Under the pieces are notes generated by a model. That model saw nothing but the letters and a program-made list of their open reading frames with translations, had not been told where the DNA came from and did not search any database. From positions 1 through 64,000 of the forward strand of contig JANXYH010000090.1 of NCBI GenBank assembly GCA_025350145.1: a DNA stretch of 64,000 nucleotides, read 5' to 3'. Position 1 is the first letter of the stretch, and each line of letters opens with the position of its first letter. A program made the position numbers and the translations under genes. This DNA comes from Burkholderiales bacterium. Its GTDB lineage: Bacteria; Pseudomonadota; Gammaproteobacteria; Burkholderiales; Burkholderiaceae_C. This document shows, in pieces, positions 1-10,993 of the stretch.

Positions 1-1221
<1,221 letters not shown>

Positions 1222-1367
1222 GGTGGGTCTCCGGCAATGGGTGGGTGTCGTGGCCTGCGCCGGCAAGGTCAGCCCAGGGCTGACCGGCGACGGGTCGGCG
1301 AATTTTAGGCGCCGGCCTGGCGCCGCCGGCTGCGCACTAACCGCAGGCGTGGGGCCCTGGCGGGCCG

Positions 1368-2747
1368 TCAGCGCGAGGTCGCGATCAGGTCCAGCACAAA
1401 CATCCGCGAATGGGCGCCGCAGCGCGCCAGCAGGGCCGCCAGGCTGGCGTCGAGCCGGGCGCGGGCGTCGGCCGGGCCGCGCGCCACCACCTCGGCCAGG
1501 TCCAGCCGAGGCTCGGTGACGCCGACGGTGTAGCCGGGGTCGGAGACATAGCGCGCCGGCATCGCCCCGGCCAGCACCGTGTCGAGCCCGTTGGCGCTGG
1601 CCTGCGACTCCTCGGTCACGACCGCGCGCAGGGTGTCGTCGCGCCAGGGCGGCGACGGATCATGGCTGCGCTCGCGCAGCGCCGCCAGCACCGGGTGGGC
1701 GGCGTCGCCGCGCTCCATCGCCCGGCGCATGACCCAGTACTGGTAGTTCTCCAGCGCGGTATGGCGGTTGCTCACCAGGGTCACGGCGTCGTTCTTGGCG
1801 CCATGCATGCCGGCCATGTCGAGGGCGTTGATCCAGAGCATGCGCGCCGCGCCGACCCCGGGCAGCACCCGGGCGTGGTAGGGCTGGGTCAGGTCCTGGA
1901 CATAGTGCAGCGCCCAGCCGGCAAAGCGCCAGCCCCAGTAGGGGTGGCCGGTCTTGAAGGCATGCCGGGCCAGAGCCTGCCACAGGTGCAGGCGGTACTC
2001 GGGGTAGGTGCGCTTGAGGAAACCGGCGGCGCTGTAGATGATGGCCGCCTCGTGGAAGAAGCCCATGTGCATCGGTGCCTGGCCCGAATACTCCAGCGCC
2101 GGGTTGCCGAAGGGCTGGTTGCCCATCGCGTAGGCGGCGCTGGCGGGGCCGGCGCTGTCGGCCCACAGGCCCAGGTCCAGGCCGTAGTCGGGCTCGTCGG
2201 CGGCGCTGACCAGCACCTCCAGCGGGCTGATGCGCTCGCCCTCGGTCAGGGCCACGAAACGGGTCGAGATCTGCGTGCCGTCGCCGCGCAGGGTGGTCAC
2301 CTTGGACCAGTTCAGCGGCGCCCGGCCGGCGTCGTCCTGGCCGGCCAAGCGCTGGCTGTACAGGGCCAGGCGCGACTCGGGGTTGATCCGCACCGCGGCG
2401 ATGAAACGCCGCCGCAACTCGGCCGCATCGACCGGCGCCGGCCCGGCGCGAAAGGCCAGCGCCTCAGGCCGGGCCGGGTAGGTCGGCACCGTGGCGCGGG
2501 CCCAGGCTTCTTCCTTGGCCAGCAATTGCGCCAGCGCCACCGCCTGATCCTGGACGAAGCGCTCGATCGTCTCGACCGCGACCGGCGCGGCCGCCCGCAA
2601 CTCCGGCACATCGGCCAGCGCCAGCGACGTGGCCATGCCATGGTTGCTCCAGGCCAGCGCCGGGCCGGCGCAGGCCAGGCCAGAGAGCAGCCCCAGGCCG
2701 CGACAGGCCACCCCCAGGAAATCAAACGCAGCGCGGAATGCGGTCAT
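1368..2747 (-). CDS. Secreted phospholipase C / S1-P1 nuclease-like protein
   Basis: 459-aa ORF with N-terminal signal (..[16 protein letters not shown]) and [12 protein letters not shown] motif typical of the zinc PLC/P1 nuclease fold. Confidence 0.6.
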   Translation of the reverse strand: MTAFRAAFDFLGVACRGLGLLSGLACAGPALAWSNHGMATSLALADVPELRAAAPVAVETIERFVQDQAVALAQLLAKEEAWARATVPTYPARPEALAFRAGPAPVDAAELRRRFIAAVRINPESRLALYSQRLAGQDDAGRAPLNWSKVTTLRGDGTQISTRFVALTEGERISPLEVLVSAADEPDYGLDLGLWADSAGPASAAYAMGNQPFGNPALEYSGQAPMHMGFFHEAAIIYSAAGFLKRTYPEYRLHLWQALARHAFKTGHPYWGWRFAGWALHYVQDLTQPYHARVLPGVGAARMLWINALDMAGMHGAKNDAVTLVSNRHTALENYQYWVMRRAMERGDAAHPVLAALRERSHDPSPPWRDDTLRAVVTEESQASANGLDTVLAGAMPARYVSDPGYTVGVTEPRLDLAEVVARGPADARARLDASLAALLARCGAHSRMFVLDLIATSR

Positions 2748-2831
2748 GGCGGCTTCGGTCAGGGGTGGGCAGTTCCGCCATCATCGCCCAAGCTGTACCG
2801 CCATGGCGCCGCGCCGCCACCGCGCCAGGCC

Positions 2832-4511
2832 TCAGCGCTTGAGGCCGGCCGGCGGCGGCATGGCGCTGCCGCTGATGCTGTACTGGCCGATCGAGCCGTA
2901 GTTGCTGTAGCCGTTGGCCGTCGCCGGGTTGCCCAGGCCCACGCCCCTGACCGCCAGGTAGTAGGTGCCGGCCAGCGGCAGCTTCAGGCTGAGGCTGGCG
3001 CCGAGCTTGTCCAGCGGGTTGGCGCTGGCCAGCGATTTGCCATTGGCGTCGAACAGCTCAATGCTGGCGTCGAGGTTGCCGCTCCAGGCCGCCGGCGCCA
3101 GCGTCAGGCTAAGGTCGCCGGCGCCGGCCACAAAGCTGAACATGTCGATGTCGGCGGGCGTCTCTATCACCCCGGTGGCGGCCAGCTTGAGCGTGCCGCC
3201 GCTGTCGCTGCGCGACAGTGCAGTGGCCGTGGCGCGGGTGTTGCCGTGGTCGTCGGTGCGCGGGCGCAGGCCCTGCTTGGCCATCACCGCGTAGGCGTCC
3301 TCCTTGTTGGTGGCGCCGGGGTATTCGCCCTTGGCCCATTGGCTCAGGTTCTTGTAGTAGCTCACGCCCATGATCGGCGCCCAACCGGTATCGCCGCTGC
3401 CGCCACCGCCGTAGTAGGTGGACTTGGCGTCGCCCATGTGGTGCAGGCCCAGGGTGTGGCCGAGTTCGTGCGAGATGCACTCGGCAATCGGCTTCTCGGC
3501 GTTGGCCAGGTTGTTCTGGAAGCAGAACGCGGTCGCCGGATTGGCCTTGAAGGCGCTGAAGGCGTTGAGGTAGGCATAGCCACCGGCGTCCGAGGCCTGG
3601 TTCGTGATCAGAATGGTCACCCCCAGCTTGCCAACGGCCTCCAGCGGCAGCTCGGTGGTGATGTCGACATCGAAGGCTGAGAAGTCCTCGGCCACCCGCA
3701 GCCAGATGCGCTGGATCAGCGCCCGCTCGGCGTCGTTGAAGGTCGCCACCTGCTTGTCCAGATCGAACGCCGGTTTGCTGCCCTCGCCCTTGAAGTTGAG
3801 GTAGACCACCCGGGTCGAGGCGCTGCGGGTGTGCAGACTGAAGGTCTCGTTCAGCGCAAACGGCGCGCCGCTGGTGCTGGCCACGCCAGCGGTGGCCTTG
3901 TCGCCAGCCTCGATCTGGCCTGACAGTGCCGCTGGCGGTTGCGGCTCGGCGACGCGGTGCTGGTCGATGTACAGCAGGCGGCCCTTGCGGTCGACATGCA
4001 GGCTGCGGTCGCCGACCAGCATCTGGGCGAACTCGGCGCTGCTCTGGCCGTACCAGGCCGCGACCTGGGGCAGATCGCGGCCCAGCGCATCGACCGCAGC
4101 CTGGCCGTTGCTCATCGCCGCCAGGTAGATGTGGGGGAACGGGGCGTTGTCGGTCGAGCCCTCGGCGTTGGCGGGCACAACATCGGCGGCCAGCTCCAGT
4201 CCGGCCAACGGCTGCGCTGCGGGCGGCGCCAGCGCTGCCACTGGTGTGAACTTGGGCAGCGCGGCGGTCGCCACCTGCGCCGCCGCCTCGGCCTGCGCCG
4301 GCACCGCCGCTGCCACCGCCACCACGGCCGGGCGGGCGTGACCGACCAGCGGCCTGCGCTTGGCCGCGTTGGTGGCGCTGTCGCTGCCGCTGAGCAGCCA
4401 GAACGAGAACACGGCGACCGCGAGCACGGCCGGCGCGATCAGGCCGACGAAGGGCTTGCGAGGTTGAGCCGGTTGGCCGGGCTCAGGGGGTTGGACTGTG
4501 GCTTTGGACAT
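2832..4511 (-). CDS. Metzincin-type zinc metallopeptidase with C-terminal PPC-like domain
   Basis: HELGHTLGLHH zinc motif, N-terminal hydrophobic segment, C-terminal ...IDMFSFVAGAGDLSLTLAPAAWSGNLDASIELFDANGKSLAS..YYLAVRGVG (pre-peptidase C-terminal-like). Start MSKATV at 4511 is preferred over the ORF start at 4547. Confidence 0.85.
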   Translation of the reverse strand: MSKATVQPPEPGQPAQPRKPFVGLIAPAVLAVAVFSFWLLSGSDSATNAAKRRPLVGHARPAVVAVAAAVPAQAEAAAQVATAALPKFTPVAALAPPAAQPLAGLELAADVVPANAEGSTDNAPFPHIYLAAMSNGQAAVDALGRDLPQVAAWYGQSSAEFAQMLVGDRSLHVDRKGRLLYIDQHRVAEPQPPAALSGQIEAGDKATAGVASTSGAPFALNETFSLHTRSASTRVVYLNFKGEGSKPAFDLDKQVATFNDAERALIQRIWLRVAEDFSAFDVDITTELPLEAVGKLGVTILITNQASDAGGYAYLNAFSAFKANPATAFCFQNNLANAEKPIAECISHELGHTLGLHHMGDAKSTYYGGGGSGDTGWAPIMGVSYYKNLSQWAKGEYPGATNKEDAYAVMAKQGLRPRTDDHGNTRATATALSRSDSGGTLKLAATGVIETPADIDMFSFVAGAGDLSLTLAPAAWSGNLDASIELFDANGKSLASANPLDKLGASLSLKLPLAGTYYLAVRGVGLGNPATANGYSNYGSIGQYSISGSAMPPPAGLKR

Positions 4512-4640
4512 GGCGCGTTGACCTTGGAGTGGCGGGGCACAGGTCACGCGGCCGCTTGAGCCAGCGCCTGGATGCGGCGTTGCGGCCGTGGCGCCTTCGA
4601 AGCGATCAGGTTGGCTGCGTCGCGCTGTTCACGCGCCGCC

Positions 4641-4740
4641 TGTCAACCCGGCAACCCCGCTGTCGTGGCCTTGCAAGAAGGCGTTAGACCGGAGGCTTTG
4701 CGACCCCGGCTTTCGCTCGGGTGTGCCCTGATGGCCGCAA
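4641..4740 (-). ncRNA. Cyclic di-GMP-I (GEMM-I) riboswitch aptamer
   Basis: Reverse complement reads ...CATCAGGGCACACCCGAGCGAAAGCCGGGGTCGCAAAGCCTCCGGTCTAACGCCTTCTTGCAAGGCCACGACAGCGGGGTTGCCGGG. It carries GEMM-I hallmarks: AGGGCA, GAAA tetraloop, CGCAAAGCCTCCGG-CTAA and AGCGGGGTTRCCG. Located ~130 nt 5' of the protease start on the same strand. Confidence 0.9.
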
Positions 4741-4836
4741 GTGTAGGCAGCCCGGGCGCAGAAAAGGGGGGTATTGGCAGGCCAGTTCGCAGCCCGCCGG
4801 GCAGGGCGTGACGCCGTGCACGGACAATTCCGCACC

Positions 4837-5982
4837 ATGACACCTGCACGCATCGTGGTTGGCCTGTCCGGCGGCGTGGATTCGGCCGTCACGGCCTGGC
4901 TGCTCAAGCAGCAGGGCCATGAGGTGGTCGGCATCTTCATGAAGAACTGGGAGGGCGACGACGGCAAGGGCGAAGACAGCTACTGCCTGTCGAACGAGGA
5001 TTTCGTCGACGCTGCGGCGGTGGCCGATGTCATCGGCATCGAGATCGAGCATGTCAACTTCGCCGCCGACTACCGCGAACGGGTGTTTGCCGAGTTTCTG
5101 CGCGAGTACCAGGCCGGCCGCACCCCCAACCCCGACGTGCTGTGCAACGCCGAGATCAAGTTCAAGGCCTTCCTGGACCACGCGCTGCGCCTGGGCGCCG
5201 ACAAGATCGCCACCGGCCACTACGCCCGGGTCCGCCAGCGCAGCGCCGCCGGGCAAGAGCGCTACGAGTTGCTCAAGGGCCTGGACCCGGCCAAGGACCA
5301 GAGCTATTTCCTGCACCGCCTGACCCAGGCCCAACTTGCGCGCACGCTGTTCCCTATCGGCGGCCTGCACAAGACCGAGGTGCGCCGCCTGGCCGCCGAG
5401 ATCGGCCTGCCCAATGCCGCCAAGAAGGACTCGACCGGCATCTGTTTCATCGGCGAGCGGCCGTTCGGCGAGTTCCTCAACCGCTACCTGAGCCACCGGC
5501 CCGGGCCCATCCTGGACGACCGCGACCGCCGCCTCGGCCAGCATCTGGGCCTGAGCTTCTACACCCTGGGACAGCGCCAGGGGCTGGGCATAGGCGGCGT
5601 CCGCGACCGGGCCACGCCGGGCAGGCCTGGCGGCGACCATGCGCCCTGGTATGTGGCGCGCAAGGAGCTGGCCGCCAACACCTTGCGGGTGGTCCAGGGG
5701 CACGACCACCCCTGGCTGCTCAGCCCGGCGCTGGAGTTCGCCGATGCGAGCTGGGTGGCAGGCCAGCCTCCGGCTGCGGCCGTGCTGTCAGCCAAGGCGC
5801 GCTACCGCCAGGCCGATGCGGGCTGCGGCTTCGGCCCAGCGCTGCGTGGCGGTGTGGCGTTGCCCGGAAGCTACCGGCTCGACTTCGACCAGCCGCAGTG
5901 GGCGCTCACGCCGGGCCAGTCGGCGGTGCTCTACGACGGCGAGGTCTGCCTGGGCGGCGGGGTGATCGAAATGGCACTTTGA
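4837..5982 (+). CDS. mnmA: tRNA-specific 2-thiouridylase MnmA
   Basis: [42 protein letters not shown]...[19 protein letters not shown]...[14 protein letters not shown]. Confidence 0.97.
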   Translation: MTPARIVVGLSGGVDSAVTAWLLKQQGHEVVGIFMKNWEGDDGKGEDSYCLSNEDFVDAAAVADVIGIEIEHVNFAADYRERVFAEFLREYQAGRTPNPDVLCNAEIKFKAFLDHALRLGADKIATGHYARVRQRSAAGQERYELLKGLDPAKDQSYFLHRLTQAQLARTLFPIGGLHKTEVRRLAAEIGLPNAAKKDSTGICFIGERPFGEFLNRYLSHRPGPILDDRDRRLGQHLGLSFYTLGQRQGLGIGGVRDRATPGRPGGDHAPWYVARKELAANTLRVVQGHDHPWLLSPALEFADASWVAGQPPAAAVLSAKARYRQADAGCGFGPALRGGVALPGSYRLDFDQPQWALTPGQSAVLYDGEVCLGGGVIEMAL

Positions 5983-6035
5983 CGCCCGGCCCGGCGCGGC
6001 GCTCAAGTCGCCAGCAGCGGCGCCGAAATGCTGGG

Positions 6036-8663
6036 ATGACCGCGCTTCTGCACGACACCCCTGCTCTGGCCACGCCCAGCCGCAGCCGGTGGTCGCGCCT
6101 GGCCCCGCGGGCTGCACGGCTGCTGGCGCTGGTGCACGGCACCCGGCTCTCGACCCGCATCGTCTGGACCTCGCTGGGCATGCTGATGTTGCTGCAGGCG
6201 ATTGGCTTCGGCGTGATCCGGGCCAACATCGAAGGCCATGCCCGGGCCAGCCTGCGCACCGAACTGGCTGCGGGCGACCAGGCCTGGCAGCGGCTGATGC
6301 AGCAGCGCGCGCTGAGGCTGGCCCAGGCGGCGTCGCTGCTGGCCGCCGATGACGCATTCCGCGCGGCCGTGGTCGGCCGCGACACGGCGCCGATCAGCCT
6401 GGCGCTGGAGCGGCACGGCCAGCGCATCGGCGCGGCAACCCTGGCCTTGCTTGACCCGGCGCTGGGCCTGCGTGCCAGCGCTGGCCTGGCCGGCGCCGAG
6501 ATGCAGGCGGTGCTGCGCCAACTGCCGCAGGCCATGGGCAGCCGCAACGACGCGGTCGGCGTGGTCGAGCAGCAGGCCTATCAGTTTGCGATGGTGCCGG
6601 TCCAGAACCCGGCAGTGCAGGGCACGGCGTTGCTCGGCTGGCTCGTGGCCAGCCAGGCCATGGACCAGGCTCTGGTCAACGAGATGCACGGGCTCACAGG
6701 CCTGCACAGCGCCCTGACCGTCAGGCCTGCGGCCAACACCCGGACGTTGGCGGTCAGCAGCCTGCCCATGCCGTCTCAGCACGCGCTGGCCAGGCAGGCT
6801 GGCGACGCAACCAGTGGCGCAATCGAAGGCGAAATCGAGTTGCAGGGTCAGGCCTACCTGGCGACGAGCCAGCGCATGGCCGGCGATGTCGGCGGCGCGG
6901 TCCACCTGGTGGTGCTGCGCGCCCTGGCCGACGCCTTGGCGCCATTCGCCGAACTGCAGTGGTTGCTGGCCTTGACCACCGCCGGCGGCCTGGTGCTGTT
7001 CGGTGTCGGCAGCGGCTGGACTGCGCGACGCGTGGCCCGGCCGATGCAGTCCCTGGTCGACGCCAGCGAGCGCCTGGCCAGTGGCGACTATGGGCAGGCC
7101 CCGGACCACCTCGGTCGGGCCGATGAGATCGGCGAGGTCGCCAGGGCGCTGGACCACATGCGCCTGAACATCGGCCGGCAGCGCTCCGAGATCCACAGGC
7201 TGGCCTACTGGGACCGGCTGACCGGGCTGCCCAACCGCCTGCAGTTCCGCGGCGCGGTCGAGCGCGCCATCGCCCAGGCCACGGCAGCCGGGCAGAGCGC
7301 CTTGCGCCAGGTCGCCGCCACGGCATCCGGCCCAGGCTCGGCACCGGCGCCAATGCCCCTGGCGGTGCTGATGCTCGACCTGGACCGCTTCAAGCATGTC
7401 AACGACGTGCTCGGCCATGGCTTCGGCGACCTCCTGTTGCGCGCCGTCACCGAGCGCCTGCAGAGCGTTGCGCGCGAGGGCGACACCGTGGCCCGCATGG
7501 GCAGCGACGAGTTCGCGCTGCTGCTGCCCTGCTCTGACGCTGCCCAGGCGCTGGGCGTGGCCCGCCGCATTGCCGCCAGCTTCGAGCGGGCCTTGCTGCT
7601 CGATGGGCACATGGTCGACCTCAGCGCCGGCATCGGCATCGCCAGTTGGCCGGCCCATGCCGACGATGTCGACACCCTGCTCTCACATGCCGAGGCGGCG
7701 ATGCACCTGGCCAAGGAGCACACCGCCGGGGCGCAGGTCTACGACCCTGTCCAGGACCAAAACACGGCCCACACCGTCTCGCTCTTGTCCGAGCTTCGCC
7801 ACGCGCTGGAGCACGACGAGTTGCGCATGTACCTGCAGCCCAAGATCGATCTGCGCGGTGCTGGCACCTTGGGTGCCGAGGCCTTGGTGCGCTGGCAGCA
7901 CCCCAGCCGCGGCCTGGTGCCGCCCCTGGAGTTCGTGCCCTTCGCCGAGCAGACCGGCTTCATCCGCCAGGTCACGCTGTGGATCTTCACCGAGGTCGTG
8001 CGCCAGCAGGCGATGCTGCAGAGCCTGGGCATCCAGAAGGTCTCGATCAACCTGTCGACCCGCGATCTGCAGGACCCGGACCTGCCCGACAAGCTCGACG
8101 CCCTGCTGACCCTGTACGGCGCGCAGGCCAGCGGCCTGTGCCTGGAGATCACCGAGAGCGCGATGATGGTCGACCCCAAGCGCGCCGAGACCACCCTGAA
8201 CCGCCTGGCCGAGCGCGGCTACACGCTGTCGATCGATGACTTCGGCACCGGTTATTCATCGCTGGCCTACTTGAAGCGCCTGCCGGTGCGCGAACTCAAG
8301 ATCGACCGCTCGTTCGTGATGGGCATGACCAAGGACAACAACGACGCCGCGATCGTGCGCTCGACCATCGACCTGGCCCACAACCTGGGGCTGCGGGTGG
8401 TGGCCGAGGGCGTCGAGAACGCCGCCGTGCTGGCCCAGTTGGAACGGCTGAACTGCGACGAAGCTCAGGGCTACCACATCGGCAAGCCCATGCCCGCAGC
8501 CGACATCCACAGTTGGGTGGCGATCTGGAACGCCAAGCGCCCGGGGCAGGTCGCCGCCTTGTCGGCCGGCCAGCCGCAGACCGCCGACTGGGCCGCCGCT
8601 CAGGCCTCTGCCGGCGCGGCGCCGGTCACAACCCGCGCCACCAATCCAGCAGCAAGCGGCTGA
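6036..8663 (+). CDS. Membrane GGDEF-EAL (diguanylate cyclase/phosphodiesterase) protein with periplasmic sensor region and HAMP
   Basis: GSDEF (RxxD-x5-GSDEF: REGDTVARMGSDEF), EAL (LGAEALVRWQHP), DDFGTGYSSLAYLKRLPVRELKID. Start MTALLHD at 6036; the ORF-track start at 5142 is an out-of-frame extension through mnmA. Confidence 0.93.
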   Translation: MTALLHDTPALATPSRSRWSRLAPRAARLLALVHGTRLSTRIVWTSLGMLMLLQAIGFGVIRANIEGHARASLRTELAAGDQAWQRLMQQRALRLAQAASLLAADDAFRAAVVGRDTAPISLALERHGQRIGAATLALLDPALGLRASAGLAGAEMQAVLRQLPQAMGSRNDAVGVVEQQAYQFAMVPVQNPAVQGTALLGWLVASQAMDQALVNEMHGLTGLHSALTVRPAANTRTLAVSSLPMPSQHALARQAGDATSGAIEGEIELQGQAYLATSQRMAGDVGGAVHLVVLRALADALAPFAELQWLLALTTAGGLVLFGVGSGWTARRVARPMQSLVDASERLASGDYGQAPDHLGRADEIGEVARALDHMRLNIGRQRSEIHRLAYWDRLTGLPNRLQFRGAVERAIAQATAAGQSALRQVAATASGPGSAPAPMPLAVLMLDLDRFKHVNDVLGHGFGDLLLRAVTERLQSVAREGDTVARMGSDEFALLLPCSDAAQALGVARRIAASFERALLLDGHMVDLSAGIGIASWPAHADDVDTLLSHAEAAMHLAKEHTAGAQVYDPVQDQNTAHTVSLLSELRHALEHDELRMYLQPKIDLRGAGTLGAEALVRWQHPSRGLVPPLEFVPFAEQTGFIRQVTLWIFTEVVRQQAMLQSLGIQKVSINLSTRDLQDPDLPDKLDALLTLYGAQASGLCLEITESAMMVDPKRAETTLNRLAERGYTLSIDDFGTGYSSLAYLKRLPVRELKIDRSFVMGMTKDNNDAAIVRSTIDLAHNLGLRVVAEGVENAAVLAQLERLNCDEAQGYHIGKPMPAADIHSWVAIWNAKRPGQVAALSAGQPQTADWAAAQASAGAAPVTTRATNPAASG

Positions 8664-9354
8664 CCGGGTCGGGCGCCTCCCAAGTCAGCAGGTGGCCGGC
8701 ATCGGCCAGCAGGTGCAGCCGCGCGCCGGTGATGCCCGCAGCGATCTCGCTGGCGCATTCGGGCGGGGTCAGCAGATCGGCCAGGCCGCCCACCACCAGG
8801 GTCGGACAGCCGATGCCGGCCAGGGTCGGGCGGCTGTCGGCACGGGCCATCACCGCCTGGTTCTGGGCGATCAACTGGGTGGCACCGGCGCGCCCAATCA
8901 TCGCCAGGTAGTCGGCCACCATCTGCGGGTCGGCGGCGTGGCGCGGGTGGAAGGCAAACATCACGTTGGCGCGCAGCACCTCGTCCATCCGGCCCTGGGC
9001 GAAGAGTGCGCAGGCCTGACGGCGAAGCGCGACCAACTCGGGCGTGTCGGGCCGCGCGCTGGTGCCCAGCAAGGCCAGCCCGGCGATGCGCTGCGGCGCC
9101 TGCCGCCAAAGCTCAAAGGCCAGCATCCCGCCCATCGAGCTGCCGGCCAGGGCCAGATCGGGCGAGCCGCACCCGGCCGGCGCCGGAAACTCGGCCAGCA
9201 GGGCCGAAGCCATCGCGCCGACACTGCCATGGCGGCTGTGGGCCGTGCTGACATCGACCCTGCCCAGCGCTGCCAGCCGCGGCAACTGGTCGCGCCAGAG
9301 CGCCGCGTCGCAGGCCAGGCCGGGCAGCAGCAAGAGGTGCGGCAAGGAGCGCAT
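8626..9354 (-). CDS. Alpha/beta hydrolase
   Basis: MRSLPHLLLLPGLACDAALWRDQL...LAGSSMGGMLAFEL (nucleophile elbow GSSMGG)...DAGHLLTWE. Confidence 0.85.
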   Translation of the reverse strand: MRSLPHLLLLPGLACDAALWRDQLPRLAALGRVDVSTAHSRHGSVGAMASALLAEFPAPAGCGSPDLALAGSSMGGMLAFELWRQAPQRIAGLALLGTSARPDTPELVALRRQACALFAQGRMDEVLRANVMFAFHPRHAADPQMVADYLAMIGRAGATQLIAQNQAVMARADSRPTLAGIGCPTLVVGGLADLLTPPECASEIAAGITGARLHLLADAGHLLTWEAPDPVSRLLLDWWRGL

Positions 9355-9475
9355 GGCAGCAGTGTGCCAGCGGCGTTCAAGCCGATTGGAGCCTGGCTTC
9401 AATCCTCGCCACCGGCCCGCGCCGGCGGGCGCCTAGACTGCCGGCTGTGCTGATCCCCGAAATGACTGGTCGCCA

Positions 9476-10303
9476 ATGCAAGACCTGCTGCTGAACCCGG
9501 CTGTCCAGTCCGGCATCCTGCCCGCGCTGGCGGCCTTGCTGGTGCTGGCGCTGACAGCGCGCACCCGGGCGCTGGTGCTGGTGCCGATGGCCGGCTTTCT
9601 GACGGTGGTGCTGTTGGCTGTGGGGTTTTCGCTGGAGCCCATGACCGCACGCAGCAAGGTGGTGGCCTGCGTCTTCGTCGCCGGCGGTCTGGCGCTGGCA
9701 CTGGAGCTGCTGCGGCCAGCGGCGACCCGAACGGTGCGCACAGTCTTGGCGGCGTTGACTGCGGCTGCGGCGCTCTGGGTGGCGATCCGGGTGTTGCAGC
9801 AAAAGGATGGTTCGGCCCTGTGGCTGCAGGCTGCGGCGGTGATGGTGTTTGCGCTGCTGATGTTCGAGTCGTCGCGGGCGGCCGCTGGCGACAGCCTGCG
9901 CGGCCTGGTGGTCGGCAACCTGCTGGGCTTCACCACCGGCGCGCTGGGCCTGCTGGGGGCCAGTTCTTCGGCCGCGTTCATGGGCATTGCCCTGGGCGCG
10001 GCCTACGGCGTGGCGCTGCTGGCGCAGATGTGGCGCGGCCGCTCGGCGCTGGCGCTGGACCACCTGAGCCTGCCGGCGACGGTGTTTGCGCTGCTGGGCG
10101 GGCTGATGGCCTGTTTGGCCGGCGAGTTGCCGTGGTACGCCTTGCTGCCGCTGCCGCTGATCGCGCCGGTCGCCAGGTTCGCGTCGCGCCCCGACACGCC
10201 GCCCTGGCGCGATGCCCTGGTCAGCGGTTTTGCGGCCCTGGTCCCGGCGCTGGTCGCCGTGGGGCTGGCCTATAGCAGCCTCGGCGCCAGCGTCGGCGGC
10301 TAA
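9476..10303 (+). CDS. Multi-pass membrane protein of unknown function
   Basis: 275-aa ORF with repeated hydrophobic helices; no family recognised. Confidence 0.65.
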   Translation: MQDLLLNPAVQSGILPALAALLVLALTARTRALVLVPMAGFLTVVLLAVGFSLEPMTARSKVVACVFVAGGLALALELLRPAATRTVRTVLAALTAAAALWVAIRVLQQKDGSALWLQAAAVMVFALLMFESSRAAAGDSLRGLVVGNLLGFTTGALGLLGASSSAAFMGIALGAAYGVALLAQMWRGRSALALDHLSLPATVFALLGGLMACLAGELPWYALLPLPLIAPVARFASRPDTPPWRDALVSGFAALVPALVAVGLAYSSLGASVGG

Positions 10304-10386
10304 AAAAACTGTTTGCGGCGTTGTGAAGAACTTTGCCGCGCCGCGCGTATCCCTACTTGTCCCCCCACCTTAGGAGCTCTCCGCCC

Positions 10387-10980
10387 ATGAATCGCCTGAC
10401 CCTGTTGACCCTCGCCGCCGCCGCCTCGCTGGCCACCGCCACCGCAATGGCCGCCCCGGAAACCTACACCTTCGATTCCACCCATACCCTGCCGAGCTTC
10501 TCGGTCAACCACCTGGGCATGTCGACCGTGCGCGGGATTTTTGAAGGCAGCACCGGCAAGGTGACGATAGACAACGCCGCCAAGTCCGGCTCGGTCGAAG
10601 TCACGATCCCTACCGGCTCGGTATTTACCGGCTACCTCAAGTCCACTGGCGCTGGCCGCACCCGCGACGAGCATTTGCGCGCCGCCGACTTCTTCAATTC
10701 GGCCGAATTCCCGACCATGGTGTTCAAGTCGAGCAAGTTCGTTTATGCAGGCGACAAGCCGGCCAGTATCGAGGGCACCCTCACGCTGCTGGGCGTGACC
10801 AAGCCGCTGACCCTCAAGGTCGACCACCTCAGTTGTGGCCCGCACCCCTTCAGCAAGAAGGACATGTGCGGCGCTGACCTGTCCGGCACGATCAAGCGCA
10901 GCGACTTCGGTATGAAGTTCGGCGTTCCGGCGATCGGCGACGAGGTCTCGCTGGTGATCGCGGTCGAAGCCTACAAGTAA
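10387..10980 (+). CDS. YceI family periplasmic protein
   Basis: Signal peptide MNRLTLLTLAAAASLATATAMA then APETYTFDSTHTLPSFSVNHLGMSTVRGIFEGSTGKVTID, YceI-like. Confidence 0.92.
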   Translation: MNRLTLLTLAAAASLATATAMAAPETYTFDSTHTLPSFSVNHLGMSTVRGIFEGSTGKVTIDNAAKSGSVEVTIPTGSVFTGYLKSTGAGRTRDEHLRAADFFNSAEFPTMVFKSSKFVYAGDKPASIEGTLTLLGVTKPLTLKVDHLSCGPHPFSKKDMCGADLSGTIKRSDFGMKFGVPAIGDEVSLVIAVEAYK

Positions 10981-10993
10981 GCCCGGCCGGAAC

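Noticed and set aside
1410-3680. 756-aa plus-strand ORF
   Set aside because: Antisense to the PLC/nuclease-like and metallopeptidase genes, with no family signal.
5142-6035. N-terminal extension of the 1173-aa GGDEF-EAL ORF
   Set aside because: Overlaps mnmA in another frame with Arg/Pro-rich nonsense; the plausible start is 6036.
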